A stretch of 64,000 nt of DNA from Candidatus Latescibacterota bacterium (GCA_007136405.1 SLHA01000021.1:1-64000); one strand, 5' to 3'; positions 15,121 to 24,546 are shown, numbered from the stretch's first letter. Numbers and translations are program-made. Notes: generated by a model from the letters alone, not told the origin.

Positions 15121-16482
15121 TCAGGCCTGAAAGGCGTCCTGCCAGTGTTCGACCCGCGGAATCGGCCCGCTCAGATCCACGGCAAGCACATCGAAACGGC
15201 AGGCCTGGTCTACCGCGGTCCGGTGCTGAACGAAGTGCCTGGCCGCCCGGATCAACCGCGTCCGCTTGTCGTGATCTACCCGTTCCTCGGGCCGCCCCAG
15301 CGAGACGGTGGCCCGCGTCTTGACTTCCACGAAGACCAGCTCGCCGGCACCCTGCGTTACCAGATCGATCTCTCCTCCGGCAGCCCGGTACTGCCGCGCC
15401 AACACCCGGTAACCCGCATCTTCAAGCTGTTGAGCGGCCAGTGCTTCACCGCGAGCACCGACAGCCGACAGACGCGCTTGCGCCCGTTTGTACTGACTCC
15501 GCAATGTCTCCAGCTGCCCCGGTTCCAGCACGTGGCTTGCACCCCGGATGGCCGTACCCAGACGTTGCAGGTCCTGCAGTGAGGCACAATGCCGCAGTTG
15601 CTCGTGGAAATAGCGGCAGGACCGCTCGCCGCCGGTGCTGAGCGCCTGAGCGACGGGAGCGAAGGATCGCCGGTGCAGCGGACAGGGACCGTATCTCTGC
15701 AGTGCCTCGAGATGCTGAGCGCTGCCATAGCCCTTGTTGCTCGCAAAACCATAGCAGGGATGCTCCTCATGGTGCTTCACCATGAGCCGATCCCGGTATA
15801 CCTTGGCGACCACAGAGGCGGCAGCGATGCACAAACAACGGGCGTCACCGTCTACGACGACGGTTTCCGGCCAGCCGGATCCCGGCTCGGTATTGCCATC
15901 GACCAGCACCTGCTGCGGTTCCACGGCCAACTGGCCCAGTGCCATGCGCATCGCCAGCAGCGAGGACTGACGGATGTTGATCCGGTCGATGTCCCCGGCT
16001 TCTACCGTGCCCAGGCCCACATCCACCGCACTGGCGCGGATCTGAGCATCCATCTGCGTCCGGTGGGCCGCTGTCATTCTTTTCGAGTCGTCCAGCCCTT
16101 TCGCCCGCCACTCCGGTGGCAGAATCACCGCCGCTGCTACCACAGGACCGGCCAGGCAGCCGCGTCCCACTTCGTCGACGCCGGCAACAGCGACCAAGCC
16201 ACGGCCCCAGTACCGTCGCTCCATCCGCAGCATCGCTTCCAGGCGATCTGCTTCGGCGGATTCCCGGGCCAGCTCCCGCCGGCGCCGCACCGCCAGCTGG
16301 CGCACCCCGGCACGCGGATCGGATTCCAGCAGTGCCAGGACGGTGTCATCGGCGCCGATCTCCGGCATGAAACTGCGGATCTGGGTTATGCTCAGCCGCG
16401 ACACTCGCTGCCCGGTAAGCGGGACGGCCTGACCCGGTTCCAGGGAACGCATGTCATCGCGATTAGTCTTCTTTGTTGACAC
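15121..16482 (-). CDS. Ribonuclease HII fused to a YraN (UPF0102) nuclease-fold domain
   Basis: A 453-aa protein with a GTG start and GAGG 8 bases upstream. Residues 1-95 are an N-terminal helical extension. Residues about 96-290 are RNase HII (RnhB), which nicks RNA in RNA-DNA hybrids: VAGVDEVGRGCLAGPVVAAA supplies the first Asp and Glu, QVLVDG the next Asp, and ASVVAKVYRD the fourth; KGYGSAQHLEAL and GPCPLHRRSF follow. Residues about 335-453 are a YraN/UPF0102 domain of the endonuclease-like fold: ARGEALAAQQLEDAGYRVLA, GGEIDLV, LVFVEVKTR and RFDVLAVD, containing the D-ExK-type residues. rnhB and yraN are commonly neighbours; here they are one polypeptide. Confidence 0.95.
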   Translation of the reverse strand: MSTKKTNRDDMRSLEPGQAVPLTGQRVSRLSITQIRSFMPEIGADDTVLALLESDPRAGVRQLAVRRRRELARESAEADRLEAMLRMERRYWGRGLVAVAGVDEVGRGCLAGPVVAAAVILPPEWRAKGLDDSKRMTAAHRTQMDAQIRASAVDVGLGTVEAGDIDRINIRQSSLLAMRMALGQLAVEPQQVLVDGNTEPGSGWPETVVVDGDARCLCIAAASVVAKVYRDRLMVKHHEEHPCYGFASNKGYGSAQHLEALQRYGPCPLHRRSFAPVAQALSTGGERSCRYFHEQLRHCASLQDLQRLGTAIRGASHVLEPGQLETLRSQYKRAQARLSAVGARGEALAAQQLEDAGYRVLARQYRAAGGEIDLVTQGAGELVFVEVKTRATVSLGRPEERVDHDKRTRLIRAARHFVQHRTAVDQACRFDVLAVDLSGPIPRVEHWQDAFQA

Positions 16483-16503
16483 TGCGTGGACCTCGTGTAT
16501 ATT
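16476..16503 (+). promoter_or_regulatory. Strong sigma-70-type promoter
   Basis: TTGACA (16476-16481), a 16-base spacer and TATATT (16498-16503) give a near-consensus promoter for the gene at 16618. The -35 box overlaps the first codons of rnhB-yraN. The leader would be about 108 bases. Confidence 0.75.
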
Positions 16504-16617
16504 GGGCCGGCAGTGCTCTTATGGATACACCCTGGCCTGATTTCGAGGAGCCCAACCGGCGTGGCGCCTGACCTCGGAAGTAGACTGACAGGCCCCACTA
16601 ACGACAGGAGAGATACG

Positions 16618-17223
16618 ATGAAGCGTGGTATGGCTCTTCTCATAGCACTGCTTCTGGGCCTGCAACCCGTCGTGTCCGTGGCCCAGCAGCACGGTGCGCA
16701 AGACGTCGAGGCCCGGATATACCTGACCGATGGCACGGTAGTTCAGGGGTACCTGGTCGACCGTGCGAGCGACCTGATCATCGTCCGGGTGGACTCGGAG
16801 ATCTTCACGTTCGAACCCGGAGAAGTCAGTAACATCGTGACTATAGAGTCCCTCGGTGCCGCGGCCCACACAGAGGAATACCTGGAGTTTCCGTATATCA
16901 GTTTTCTGGGTGGCACAGCCGCCTTCGGGCTGCTGTCGTGGCTGCAGTTCGACCGCGCCGGCGACAAGCGTGACCGGGCCGATGTCAACATCATGGCGGC
17001 AGAGGGACTGAGCCCGGAAGCGGCCGCACCGCTGCTGAAGAAGGCCGATGACCTGAATGACGACGCGGATACGGCCGCCCTGCTGGGATGGGGCGCCGCC
17101 GCGCTGGCCGTCGGCAGCCTGGGCGTGGCGCTCATACCGCGGCGGGCCGAGCGGCGTGTCTTTCCGGCTCTGAGCATGTCCTCCACGGGAGCGCCCCAAC
17201 TCATGGTCCAGGTCCAATTCTGA
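16618..17223 (+). CDS. Hypothetical exported membrane protein with Sm-like N-domain
   Basis: The start ATG has AGGAG 8 bases upstream and gives 201 aa. A Sec signal peptide (MALLIALLLGLQPVVSVAQQ region) is followed by a short beta domain (IYLTDGTVVQGYLVDRASDL, then IIVRVDSEIFTFEPGEV) that resembles LSM/Sm-like or 'DGTVxxG' lipoprotein folds. Two hydrophobic helices follow (YISFLGGTAAFGLLSW and ALLGWGAAALAVGSLGVAL) with an acidic helical segment between them. The end returns to short polar beta sequence. No named family was recognised. It is a single gene with its own near-consensus promoter and a hairpin after the stop, which suggests substantial expression. Confidence 0.8.
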   Translation: MKRGMALLIALLLGLQPVVSVAQQHGAQDVEARIYLTDGTVVQGYLVDRASDLIIVRVDSEIFTFEPGEVSNIVTIESLGAAAHTEEYLEFPYISFLGGTAAFGLLSWLQFDRAGDKRDRADVNIMAAEGLSPEAAAPLLKKADDLNDDADTAALLGWGAAALAVGSLGVALIPRRAERRVFPALSMSSTGAPQLMVQVQF

Positions 17224-17231
17224 TGCTTTCG

Positions 17232-17266
17232 CCCAGGCCTCGGCCGGCATGCGGCAGAGGCCTGGG
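17232..17266. terminator. Hairpin between two convergent genes
   Basis: CCCAGGCCTC (17232-17241) pairs perfectly with GAGGCCTGGG (17257-17266), 8 bases after the upstream stop codon and 35 bases from the stop of the opposite-strand gene. There is no strong T tract. Confidence 0.5.
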
Positions 17267-17301
17267 CTGAATTCTCGCCTCGCCTAAACGCGGCCACCCA
17301 G

Positions 17302-18471
17302 TCAAGCCCGCGTCTGACTGCGGCGACGCAAGGCCACCTCCTCTTCCAGAGCTCGGATCCGCATGGTCTGCAGTTGCACCAGGTCGGCATAAATTCGGGC
17401 TCTCTTCTCCTGCATGTCCATAGCCTGCCGCAGGACATCCAGGTGAGCCGCCACCCGTTCGAGTTCAGCGGCTTCGCCGGTATCGTCGCAGGCAACGCCG
17501 TTGCCGCCGTCACGCAAAGGGGAAGCGGTGTCTCTCAACTGCTGCCGCAGCTGAGCAATCCGCTTGTCCAGATCCTGGTCGTCTTCCTGGCTATCCGGCG
17601 ACATGGGTTGTTCGCACTCCTGCAGCGCACGCGCGAAGCTACCCTGTTGCCAGCCGTTGCGCCGATTGCGGCGCAGCGCCAGCAGCGCGACGCTCAACAG
17701 CACGGCGGTTCCCAGGACTGCAGCGGCGTACCCCAGAAGCTGGCTCATCACCCAGTACCGTTCATCCCCCGGTCCATCGGACTCCACCGGCGCAGGCGGT
17801 TGCCAGTCCATGCCCTGCGCCAGCGTGGCATACTTGCGCGCACTGTCTGCCTGGCCGCTGGCTCTGTACAGCTCTGCCAGATCCGCGTACACCCGGCGCG
17901 TCTCGCCGCCCTGAGCCAGAACCCGTTCCAGCATCCGCCGGGACTCGTCGAACTGTCCCAACCGCCGGTATGCCGTCGCTGCGTGGATCTGTGCTTTCTG
18001 ATAGCGCGAATCCGCGGCAGGTACCAGCAGAAACTGTTCCACTGCCTTCCCGTGCTCGCCCTCCAGTTCGTACTGAAGACCGCGAACAAAGGGACGCACA
18101 ACCGGCCGTTCGGCCGCGGACGGGGTATCCGCATCCGCTGGCGTTGCGCTGACGGGCCGCACCAGCTCCGAGTGGACCCAGCCGGACCGTCCGTCCGGTA
18201 GACGGATCCGCAGCCATTCGTCCTTGCGGCCGAGGCGCTCCACTTCCTGGCCCTGCTCCAGTACGGCGATGCGTTCGGACTGCACCGTTGCGTCCGCCCG
18301 GATGCTCACCTGTGCACGCGCCATGATCACGGCGGAACCCGCGGCCGCAGGGTCTGCCGGCGAGTAGAACAACACGGCCAGCATGGCGATCCATACGGAT
18401 CTTTGCGGCTGGTTGCGGCAGCGACTTGCTGCCGCCAAACCGGCGCAGTCTTCTGGTCCGGCGCTAATCAT
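17302..18471 (-). CDS. SH3-domain, TPR, transmembrane and coiled-coil protein
   Basis: A 389-aa protein of unknown function. An N-terminal hydrophobic segment (about residues 26-45) probably acts as signal or anchor. A bacterial SH3 domain follows (about 48-105: [39 protein letters not shown]), then two or three TPR-like helical repeats (about 130-220). Next are a transmembrane helix ([18 protein letters not shown]), an acidic linker and a C-terminal coiled coil ending [11 protein letters not shown]. This predicts periplasmic SH3-TPR and a cytoplasmic coil. The ATG overlaps the aroQ stop by 8 bases, so it is the last gene of the hrcA operon. Confidence 0.75.
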   Translation of the reverse strand: MISAGPEDCAGLAAASRCRNQPQRSVWIAMLAVLFYSPADPAAAGSAVIMARAQVSIRADATVQSERIAVLEQGQEVERLGRKDEWLRIRLPDGRSGWVHSELVRPVSATPADADTPSAAERPVVRPFVRGLQYELEGEHGKAVEQFLLVPAADSRYQKAQIHAATAYRRLGQFDESRRMLERVLAQGGETRRVYADLAELYRASGQADSARKYATLAQGMDWQPPAPVESDGPGDERYWVMSQLLGYAAAVLGTAVLLSVALLALRRNRRNGWQQGSFARALQECEQPMSPDSQEDDQDLDKRIAQLRQQLRDTASPLRDGGNGVACDDTGEAAELERVAAHLDVLRQAMDMQEKRARIYADLVQLQTMRIRALEEEVALRRRSQTRA

Positions 18472-18916
18472 CCCGATGCTGCTTCAAATGGTTTGCCAAC
18501 GCCCGCAACCCCAACACATAGGAGTACGGTCCAAATCCGCAGACCTGTCCGACGCACACCGGTGCGATCACGGACCGGCGCCGGAACGACTCCCGCGCGT
18601 GCACATTCGACAGGTGCACCTCGACTACCGGCAACCCGACTCCGGCAACAGCATCGCGGACGGCCAGGCTGTAATGCGTCAAGGCACCCGGATTGAGGAC
18701 GATCCCAAGGGCCCAGGTCCGGGCTTCCTGGATGAGATCGACGATGACCCCCTCGTGATTGGACTGTCGCGACCGAACCCGCAGGCCCAACGCCGCCGCT
18801 TCCCGGGCCACCATAGTGTCCACGGCCTCCAGCGTTGCGCATCCGTAGATTTCCGGTTCACGAATTCCCAGCAGGTTCAGATTGGGTCCATGCAGGATCT
18901 GTATCTCACCAGGCAT
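18464..18916 (-). CDS. aroQ: Type II 3-dehydroquinate dehydratase
   Basis: The ATG at 18916 ([17 protein letters not shown]) was preferred to one 6 codons upstream because the family begins here and a G-rich ribosome-binding site precedes it; it gives 150 aa. It catalyses the third step of the shikimate pathway. Seen motifs: [17 protein letters not shown] (with the catalytic Arg and Tyr), [45 protein letters not shown] and the C-terminal [11 protein letters not shown]. Other aro genes are not in the window. Confidence 0.96.
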   Translation of the reverse strand: MPGEIQILHGPNLNLLGIREPEIYGCATLEAVDTMVAREAAALGLRVRSRQSNHEGVIVDLIQEARTWALGIVLNPGALTHYSLAVRDAVAGVGLPVVEVHLSNVHARESFRRRSVIAPVCVGQVCGFGPYSYVLGLRALANHLKQHRDD

Positions 18917-18940
18917 ATCCCCCCCTTCCTTCATGCGGAC

Positions 18941-19681
18941 TCACACGGTTGCGCCCCGTAGGGCCGCCTGGTGCATGACCAGGGCTGACAATACCGCACA
19001 GGCGGTTTCTACCCGCAGTATGCGACTACCCCAGGAAAAGGCGACGCCACCGGCCGCTTCCACCGCCAGGCGTTCTTCAGGAACGAACCCCCCTTCGGGC
19101 CCGACGAACAGTGCCAGCGGCCGTGATGGCAGGCACCCGAGGACAAGCTCCAACGGTTCTCCAGTCGCGTCCGGCGCTGCCATCACAAGCTGCCTGCATT
19201 CATCCTGGAGGGCCTTCAGCACCTGCGGAAGCTTCGCGGGCATATGCACAGCCGGCATACGACTGCGACCGCACTGTTTCACCGCTGCGCGCGCCACTCG
19301 CCGCCAGCGTTCCACCTTGGCGGCCGAATCAGGCCGGACGACACTCCGTGCCGCAACCAGAGGGCGAATGCTGTCCACTCCGACCTCGGTGGCCTTCTCT
19401 ATGATCTCGTCAAACAGCTGCCCCTTGATTAGGGCCGGAACCAGGCATAGACGCACCGCACTTTCGCCCCAGTCTTTCCACCGTTGGCTGATGGTGCACC
19501 GCGCCGTGTCGACGTCGAACGAGACTACGGTGACCTCATACCGCATACCGCAACCATCCACTACCCAGACCCGGTCTCCGGTACGGATTCGGCGCACCTT
19601 GCGCAGGTGATGCGCTTCGGTACCACGCAGCATGAGTTCGTCGGCGGAGACGTCCGCCGGATCTACCCAGAAACTGGGCAC
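18941..19681 (-). CDS. rsmE: 16S rRNA m3U1498 methyltransferase
   Basis: A GTG start at 19681 (VPSFWVDPADV) fits the usual RsmE N-terminus and gives 246 aa; an ATG 12 codons earlier lies deeper inside prmA. The N-terminal PUA-like domain has EAHHLRKVRRIRTGD. The C-terminal SPOUT domain has PALIKGQLFDEIIEKATEVG, KQCGRSRMP, LFVGPEGGFVPEE and the knot region SWGSRILRVETAC. It methylates U1498 of the small subunit RNA with SAM. Its start overlaps the end of prmA, a frequent pairing. Confidence 0.95.
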   Translation of the reverse strand: MPSFWVDPADVSADELMLRGTEAHHLRKVRRIRTGDRVWVVDGCGMRYEVTVVSFDVDTARCTISQRWKDWGESAVRLCLVPALIKGQLFDEIIEKATEVGVDSIRPLVAARSVVRPDSAAKVERWRRVARAAVKQCGRSRMPAVHMPAKLPQVLKALQDECRQLVMAAPDATGEPLELVLGCLPSRPLALFVGPEGGFVPEERLAVEAAGGVAFSWGSRILRVETACAVLSALVMHQAALRGATV

Positions 19682-20574
19682 CGACCACCCTGGGCTGCCG
19701 CAGCGATGCAGATCCACTCGCCTTCCCGGTACACCTGTTGCACCACCATGCCCGCGGCCTGTACCTGCCGGGTGAAACCGTCGCGCTCACGGTTCAACAA
19801 ACCGGACAGCAGCACCACTCTACGAGCCTGCCGGGCCATCTGCGGCAACAGTGGCTGGAGCACCCCACTCTCTATATTGGCCATGATGAGATCAAAGAAA
19901 CCGGGCACGGATGAATCCAGCGCCCCAACGCGAACGGTCACCCGGTTGTCGTCCAGACCATTGAGCGCAAGATTCTCCCGGGCATTGTCGATGGCCTGCG
20001 GGTCCACATCGAGCCCCAACACCCTCTCAGCACCCAGGTTCAGCGCGGCCAGCGACAGTATGCCACTACCCACTCCCAGATCGAGACATGAATCACCCGG
20101 TGTCAACCATTCCTCCAGCGCACGCAGGCACAACCGCGTGGATTCATGTCCACCGGTACCGAAAGCCATCTTGGGATCGATCAGAATAGCGAACTGCGGT
20201 GGCCGCACGGCAACCGGAATCCAGGGCGGCTGGATGACCATTCGTTCCGTGGCCCATACCGGCTTGTAGAACCGCCGCCAGGCGGCGTTCCAGTCCTGCA
20301 GAGGCACCGCGGTGACCGTCATCTCCTCGCCGGGGCGCGGCGCAGGTAAAACCTGGGCAAGGCTGGCACAGATGGGCTGTAGCGGGATTGTGGCCGGGAA
20401 ATACGCGGTAATGGAGACCATGGCACCCGCCTCGTCCGTCTGCAGACCGCAACTGCCCAGCTCAAAACAGGCATCTGCCACGTCATCCGCTTGTTGACGG
20501 GGAACCGTGCACTGGATGCAGTGCCATTGGCGTATGTTTGTCGATGTACCGGCCACAGCGTAAAGATAGCGCAA
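19663..20574 (-). CDS. prmA: Ribosomal protein L11 methyltransferase
   Basis: About 303 aa, with N-terminal substrate-recognition domain and C-terminal Rossmann SAM domain: MAFGTGGHESTRLCLRALEE, CLDLGVGSGILSLAALNLGA, GLDVDPQAIDNARENLALNG and the NPPY-like IMANIESGVLQPL. The GTGxHxTT motif of PrmA is clear. The start is uncertain: TTG at 20574 is the first possible, GTG at 20556 is an alternative, and neither has a good ribosome-binding site. The dnaJ-to-prmA-to-rsmE order is common in bacteria. Confidence 0.95.
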   Translation of the reverse strand: MRYLYAVAGTSTNIRQWHCIQCTVPRQQADDVADACFELGSCGLQTDEAGAMVSITAYFPATIPLQPICASLAQVLPAPRPGEEMTVTAVPLQDWNAAWRRFYKPVWATERMVIQPPWIPVAVRPPQFAILIDPKMAFGTGGHESTRLCLRALEEWLTPGDSCLDLGVGSGILSLAALNLGAERVLGLDVDPQAIDNARENLALNGLDDNRVTVRVGALDSSVPGFFDLIMANIESGVLQPLLPQMARQARRVVLLSGLLNRERDGFTRQVQAAGMVVQQVYREGEWICIAAAAQGGRCPVSG

Positions 20575-20663
20575 CGTCGTTCACAACGCTAAGACCCAGC
20601 CGCAACCCGCCGGTTCTCTCCAGGCACTCGAGCGCCTGCCGGCCCGGGGCACCGTGGCGCGCC

Positions 20664-21482
20664 TCATCCGCGGGCTGGCGCATCCTGAGGCTGCGGATGG
20701 CAAACGGTCAGGCGCGCTGCCAGCGTTTCGGCCAGGTGGGTGAAGAGGGGGTGCCGGGGTTCTGTCGCGACGACATCAGGCTGCACGGCTGCACCGATCT
20801 GGCCGATGGCCGTATTTAGGGGAATCTCGGCCAGGAGTTCCAATCCCAGCCGCCCGGCCGTGTCCCGTCCGCCTCCATGAGCGAAGACCTCGTGCCGTTC
20901 GCCGCAATTCGGACAGATGAAGTAGCTCATGTTCTCCACCATGCCGAGGACTTCCACATCAACCGCACGAAACATGGCGATGCCCCGCTCCACGTCCTGC
21001 AGTGCGACGTCCTGCGGTGTGGTGACGATGACGGCCCCGGTCAGGCCGATCACCTGACAAAGCGTTAGCGTCACGTCTCCGGTACCCGGAGGAAGGTCGA
21101 TGATCAGGAAGTCCATCGGGCTCCACGCCACCCGGCCGAGGAAATGCTTCATGGTGCGGGCAAGCATCGGACCGCGCCAGCTCACCGGTTGGCCGGTCCC
21201 GGCGACGAAACCGATGGACATGAGTTGGACGCCATCCTTCCAGACCGGCAGGATCCGGCCATCCGCAGCGGCGCCGGGTGACTGCCGGACGTCCATCAGC
21301 AGAGGCAGGCTGGGTCCGTATATGTCGCCATCCAGCAGACCGGTGCGATAACCGCATCGGGCCAGTCCCAGAGCGAGCTGGGCGCTGATGGTGGATTTAC
21401 CCACACCTCCCTTGGCACTGGCTACGGCCACGACGCGAGCATCGGCCAGGACCTGGGCATATACCGACGAATCTGGCACCAT
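20664..21482 (-). CDS. mrp: Mrp/ApbC/NBP35-family Fe-S carrier P-loop ATPase
   Basis: The ATG at 21482 with AGGGG 4 bases upstream gives 272 aa. The deviant Walker A VASAKGGVGKSTISAQLA, GLLDGDIYGPSLPLLM, the switch VSWRGPMLARTMKHFLG, IIDLPPGTGDVTLTLCQ and the scaffold-type CPNC motif (NMSYFICPNCGERHEVF) identify an Fe-S cluster carrier of the Mrp family. The N-terminal DUF59/MIP18 domain found in longer members is missing. It follows dnaJ by 85 bases in the same operon. Confidence 0.95.
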   Translation of the reverse strand: MVPDSSVYAQVLADARVVAVASAKGGVGKSTISAQLALGLARCGYRTGLLDGDIYGPSLPLLMDVRQSPGAAADGRILPVWKDGVQLMSIGFVAGTGQPVSWRGPMLARTMKHFLGRVAWSPMDFLIIDLPPGTGDVTLTLCQVIGLTGAVIVTTPQDVALQDVERGIAMFRAVDVEVLGMVENMSYFICPNCGERHEVFAHGGGRDTAGRLGLELLAEIPLNTAIGQIGAAVQPDVVATEPRHPLFTHLAETLAARLTVCHPQPQDAPARG

Positions 21483-21567
21483 AGGACCCCTGGCCCTGTT
21501 TACGGGTATCTTGGTTCGCGTTCTGTGTGCCGGCAGCCGGGATGGACGGGAGCTTCCGGACCACTTA

Positions 21568-22713
21568 TCAGGAACTGAAGGCTTCGCGCATCTTTTCCAG
21601 GAAACCCTTGCCCTCCCGGTCCGCACGCTTCTTGTCGAGCTCTCCCAGTTCCTCGAGCAGTTCACGTTCCCGACTGCTCAGCTCCTGCGGCGTCCATACC
21701 ATCACCTGGACGAGTTCATCTCCCACACCGCGTCCATCCACATCCGGAATACCCTTGGCGCGCAACCGGAAGACGCGTCCGGACTGTGTCCCGGCCGGTA
21801 TCTTCATACGCGCCTTGCCGTTCAGCGTGGGTACCTTCACGTCGTCGCCCAGAGCCGCCTGGCTGAAGTTGATCGGCAACCGATAGATGACATCATTGCC
21901 ATCACGTGTGAACTGCTCGTGTGCTTTCTCTTCGATGAAAACGAGACAGTCACCGGCAGGACCACCGCGCGGGCCGGCTTCTCCCTGGCCGCGCAAGGGG
22001 ATATAGTTTCCCGAACGGACTCCGGCGGGGATGCGGACGGTCAACGTGGTCTTGGCACGAGTCCGCCCATCACCGCGGCACTCCGGGCACGGGTCCGTAA
22101 CCGTGGAGCCCTCGCCGTTGCAGGCCGGACAGGCAGTAACCGTCACCGACTGACCGAAAAACGAGCGCGACACCTGCTGCACCTGCCCCATACCGCCGCA
22201 GGTGGAGCAGGTCTGTTTGGAGCTGCCGCGGGCGGCGCCGCTGCCGTCACAGGCGGAGCACCGCTCGAGCCTGTTCAGGTTGATTTTCTTCTCCACCCCG
22301 GCGGCGATCTCCTCCAGGGTCAGCTCCACCGCGATCTTGAGATCACGGCCAGCCGGTGGCGAAGCCGGACCCCGGCGCGAGCGTCGCCCACCACCGAAAA
22401 AGCTGCCGAACAAATCGCCGAACAGATCCTCGAAATCTCCGGCATGGGAGAAGTCCGACCACTGAAACCCGTCGCGGCCAAAGGTGTTCTCCAACCCACG
22501 ATGGCCGAAGCGGTCATATTGCGCCCGTTTCTCCTTGTCGCTGAGCACTTCGTAGGCTTCAGACGCCTCCTTGAAACGTTCTTCAGCCTCACGGTCCCCA
22601 GGATTCTTGTCGGGATGATCTTTGACAGCCAGTTTGCGGTAGGCACTTTTGATGTCCGCGACGCTGGCATCCTTGCTGACACCAAGAACTTCGTAGTAAT
22701 CTCGTTTGGCCAT
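21568..22713 (-). CDS. dnaJ: Chaperone DnaJ
   Basis: A complete 381-aa type I Hsp40. The J domain (residues 1-70) has the HPD motif within [14 protein letters not shown] Gly/Phe region follows. The zinc-binding region has four CxxCxGxG repeats ([32 protein letters not shown]), and the C-terminal substrate-binding domains follow. It delivers substrates to DnaK, whose gene is not in the window; normally it would be expected between grpE and dnaJ or nearby. Confidence 0.98.
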   Translation of the reverse strand: MAKRDYYEVLGVSKDASVADIKSAYRKLAVKDHPDKNPGDREAEERFKEASEAYEVLSDKEKRAQYDRFGHRGLENTFGRDGFQWSDFSHAGDFEDLFGDLFGSFFGGGRRSRRGPASPPAGRDLKIAVELTLEEIAAGVEKKINLNRLERCSACDGSGAARGSSKQTCSTCGGMGQVQQVSRSFFGQSVTVTACPACNGEGSTVTDPCPECRGDGRTRAKTTLTVRIPAGVRSGNYIPLRGQGEAGPRGGPAGDCLVFIEEKAHEQFTRDGNDVIYRLPINFSQAALGDDVKVPTLNGKARMKIPAGTQSGRVFRLRAKGIPDVDGRGVGDELVQVMVWTPQELSSRERELLEELGELDKKRADREGKGFLEKMREAFSS

Positions 22714-22744
22714 GTTGTCTTTCTTGTTGCAGTCGGCGTCCGCC

Positions 22745-23386
22745 TCACTGATCCGACTTGCTGACGATCACACGTGCCGGCTTGACGACCTTGTTGTTGA
22801 GCATGTACCCCTTTTCCATTTCCTCCATCACGGTTGCCGGCGGATGATCACTGGTATCCAGTTCCATCATGGCTTCGTGCAGATTGGGGTCAAAGCGCTG
22901 ACCGACAGCCTCTATAGGCTGTAAACCATACCCCGACAGCACATCCAGCATCTGCGTCCGAATCAACTCCACCCCCTGCCGCAAAGCGCCACCATCCGAA
23001 TTCTCCTGCGCCAGGGCACGGTTCAGGTTGTCAATCACCGGTGCTATCTTGAGAAGCACATCCCGCAGGGCATCTTCCCGTGCTTCGATACGTACCTTGG
23101 CGGTACGCTTACGAAAATTGTCCAGTTCAGCAGCAGCGCGCAGGAACCGGTCGTAATTCTCCTCAGCTTCCGCCTGTGCCTCCTTGAGAGCGACTTCCAG
23201 GTCTCCATCTTGCGGCGTATCCGCCGTATCGGCAGGGTGCATTTCGCTGCCGGTATCCTTGTCCTGTGCGGTCGCTTCCGGTGAGGCCTCAGGACCGGCA
23301 GCAGGGTCCGTCCTGGTGCCGGCGCAGGATGCTGCCTCCTCCGTACTGCTATCCGTGTGGTCTGCCTTGGACTTTTTACCGATCAT
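22745..23386 (-). CDS. grpE: Nucleotide exchange factor GrpE
   Basis: The ATG at 23386 with GAGG upstream gives 213 aa. A long acidic, Thr/Ala/Asp-rich N-terminal tail (about 65 residues) is followed by the dimerising helix ([20 protein letters not shown]), the helix bundle and the beta-wing: [19 protein letters not shown] and [20 protein letters not shown]. GrpE releases ADP from DnaK. It lies between hrcA and dnaJ. Confidence 0.97.
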   Translation of the reverse strand: MIGKKSKADHTDSSTEEAASCAGTRTDPAAGPEASPEATAQDKDTGSEMHPADTADTPQDGDLEVALKEAQAEAEENYDRFLRAAAELDNFRKRTAKVRIEAREDALRDVLLKIAPVIDNLNRALAQENSDGGALRQGVELIRTQMLDVLSGYGLQPIEAVGQRFDPNLHEAMMELDTSDHPPATVMEEMEKGYMLNNKVVKPARVIVSKSDQ

Positions 23387-23442
23387 CGATGCCCTCGTAC
23401 ATGCTTTCAGGGTGGTAGGCGTAGCCGTGATTGTGCCGGGCG

Positions 23443-24471
23443 TCAACCCGCCAATGCTGCGGCCTGGTCGGCCGCGGCACTGACCAGGTTGACCAGCCGG
23501 CCATATGGCATCCGCGTGGGTCCGATTATGCCAATGACCCCATGGGCGCCCGCGACTTCATAACTGGATGTCACCACGCTGCACATGCGCATGGCCGCAG
23601 CCCGGTTTTCCCGCCCGATGGTGATGACCATCCCATGGCGGCTGCCGAGCAGGCGGGCAAGCTCCTGCCGGCGCTCGACCAGTGCCATCAATGCGGCAAC
23701 CTGCATGGGATCGTGAAATTCCGGCTTGAGGCATATGTTATGCGTCCCAGCCACATGCAACTCCGCTCCGTTGGGTGCAGTCAAGTCCTCTATGTGCCGG
23801 GACACCGCTTGTATGAGCTGAGGGCCGGCGAGCCGATCGAGCTCGACCAGCCGTGCCTGGACGGAACCGCGGATCTCTGCCAGGGTCAAACCAGCCAGAC
23901 GTTCGTTCAGCAACCGGCTAACCGTCTCCAGGTCACGGCTGGCTGTCTGCGCATCCGCTTTGATTACCAGGCTGCGGACCAGCCCATGGCGAATGGTGAC
24001 CAGCAGCAGAATACGGCCACCCTCCAGACCGACCAGCTCCAGCCGCTGCAGGACACCTTGTTCGAAACAGGGTGCCATCACCACTCCGAGTTGATGCGAG
24101 ACATCACCGAGGACGTGGGCCAGTTGAGCCAGAATCTCCTGAAAGCCGCCCTCTTGCAGGTGTTCCCGCAGGGCTTCTGCCAACCGGGTGTCCTCGGTAT
24201 CCTCCGCGAAACCACCGTCCCGCATACGCTGAGCCACATACAGACGGTAGCCTCTATCCGTAGGTATACGACCCGCCGACGTATGCCGCTGCTCTGCCAG
24301 TCCTTTTTCCTCCAGGCGCCCCAATGTCGCCCGGACTGTGGCCGAGCTGATACTCAGGCCGCTCCGGCGACACAACGTGCGCGACCCCACCGGCGCCCCG
24401 GTCTCCACATGCGCCTCGACCAGAGCGTGCAACACCTGGCTTTCGCGCTCTGTAAGGATTTTGGCATTCAT
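23443..24471 (-). CDS. hrcA: Heat-inducible transcription repressor HrcA
   Basis: The 342-aa product has an N-terminal winged helix (LTERESQVLHALVEAHVETG, then GSRTLCRRSGLSISSATVRA and LEEKGLAEQRHTSAGRIPTD), then the GAF-like domain and the C-terminal IGPTRMPYGRLVNLVSA motif. HrcA represses hrcA/grpE/dnaJ/dnaK and groE operons at CIRCE inverted repeats. No canonical CIRCE is visible in its own upstream region. It is the first gene of the heat-shock operon, and the ATG has no obvious ribosome-binding site. Confidence 0.97.
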   Translation of the reverse strand: MNAKILTERESQVLHALVEAHVETGAPVGSRTLCRRSGLSISSATVRATLGRLEEKGLAEQRHTSAGRIPTDRGYRLYVAQRMRDGGFAEDTEDTRLAEALREHLQEGGFQEILAQLAHVLGDVSHQLGVVMAPCFEQGVLQRLELVGLEGGRILLLVTIRHGLVRSLVIKADAQTASRDLETVSRLLNERLAGLTLAEIRGSVQARLVELDRLAGPQLIQAVSRHIEDLTAPNGAELHVAGTHNICLKPEFHDPMQVAALMALVERRQELARLLGSRHGMVITIGRENRAAAMRMCSVVTSSYEVAGAHGVIGIIGPTRMPYGRLVNLVSAAADQAAALAG

Positions 24472-24509
24472 GGCGTTGGTGTGTGTCCGTAATCAAAGCT
24501 AGCTAACTA

Positions 24510-24537
24510 ATGATAAAACCGACAGATGCGATGTCAA
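24510..24537 (-). promoter_or_regulatory. Promoter of the hrcA operon
   Basis: On the minus strand TTGACA (24532-24537), a 16-base spacer and TATCAT (24510-24515) lie just upstream of hrcA. The predicted start region overlaps TTAGCTAGCT, a short palindrome. TTAGCACTC-N9-GAGTGCTAA (CIRCE) is not present. Confidence 0.65.
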
Positions 24538-24546
24538 GGGGGCCGC

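Noticed and set aside
24472-24509. CIRCE element
   Set aside because: No TTAGCACTC/GAGTGCTAA halves with a 9-base gap; only a short AGCTAGCT palindrome is present.
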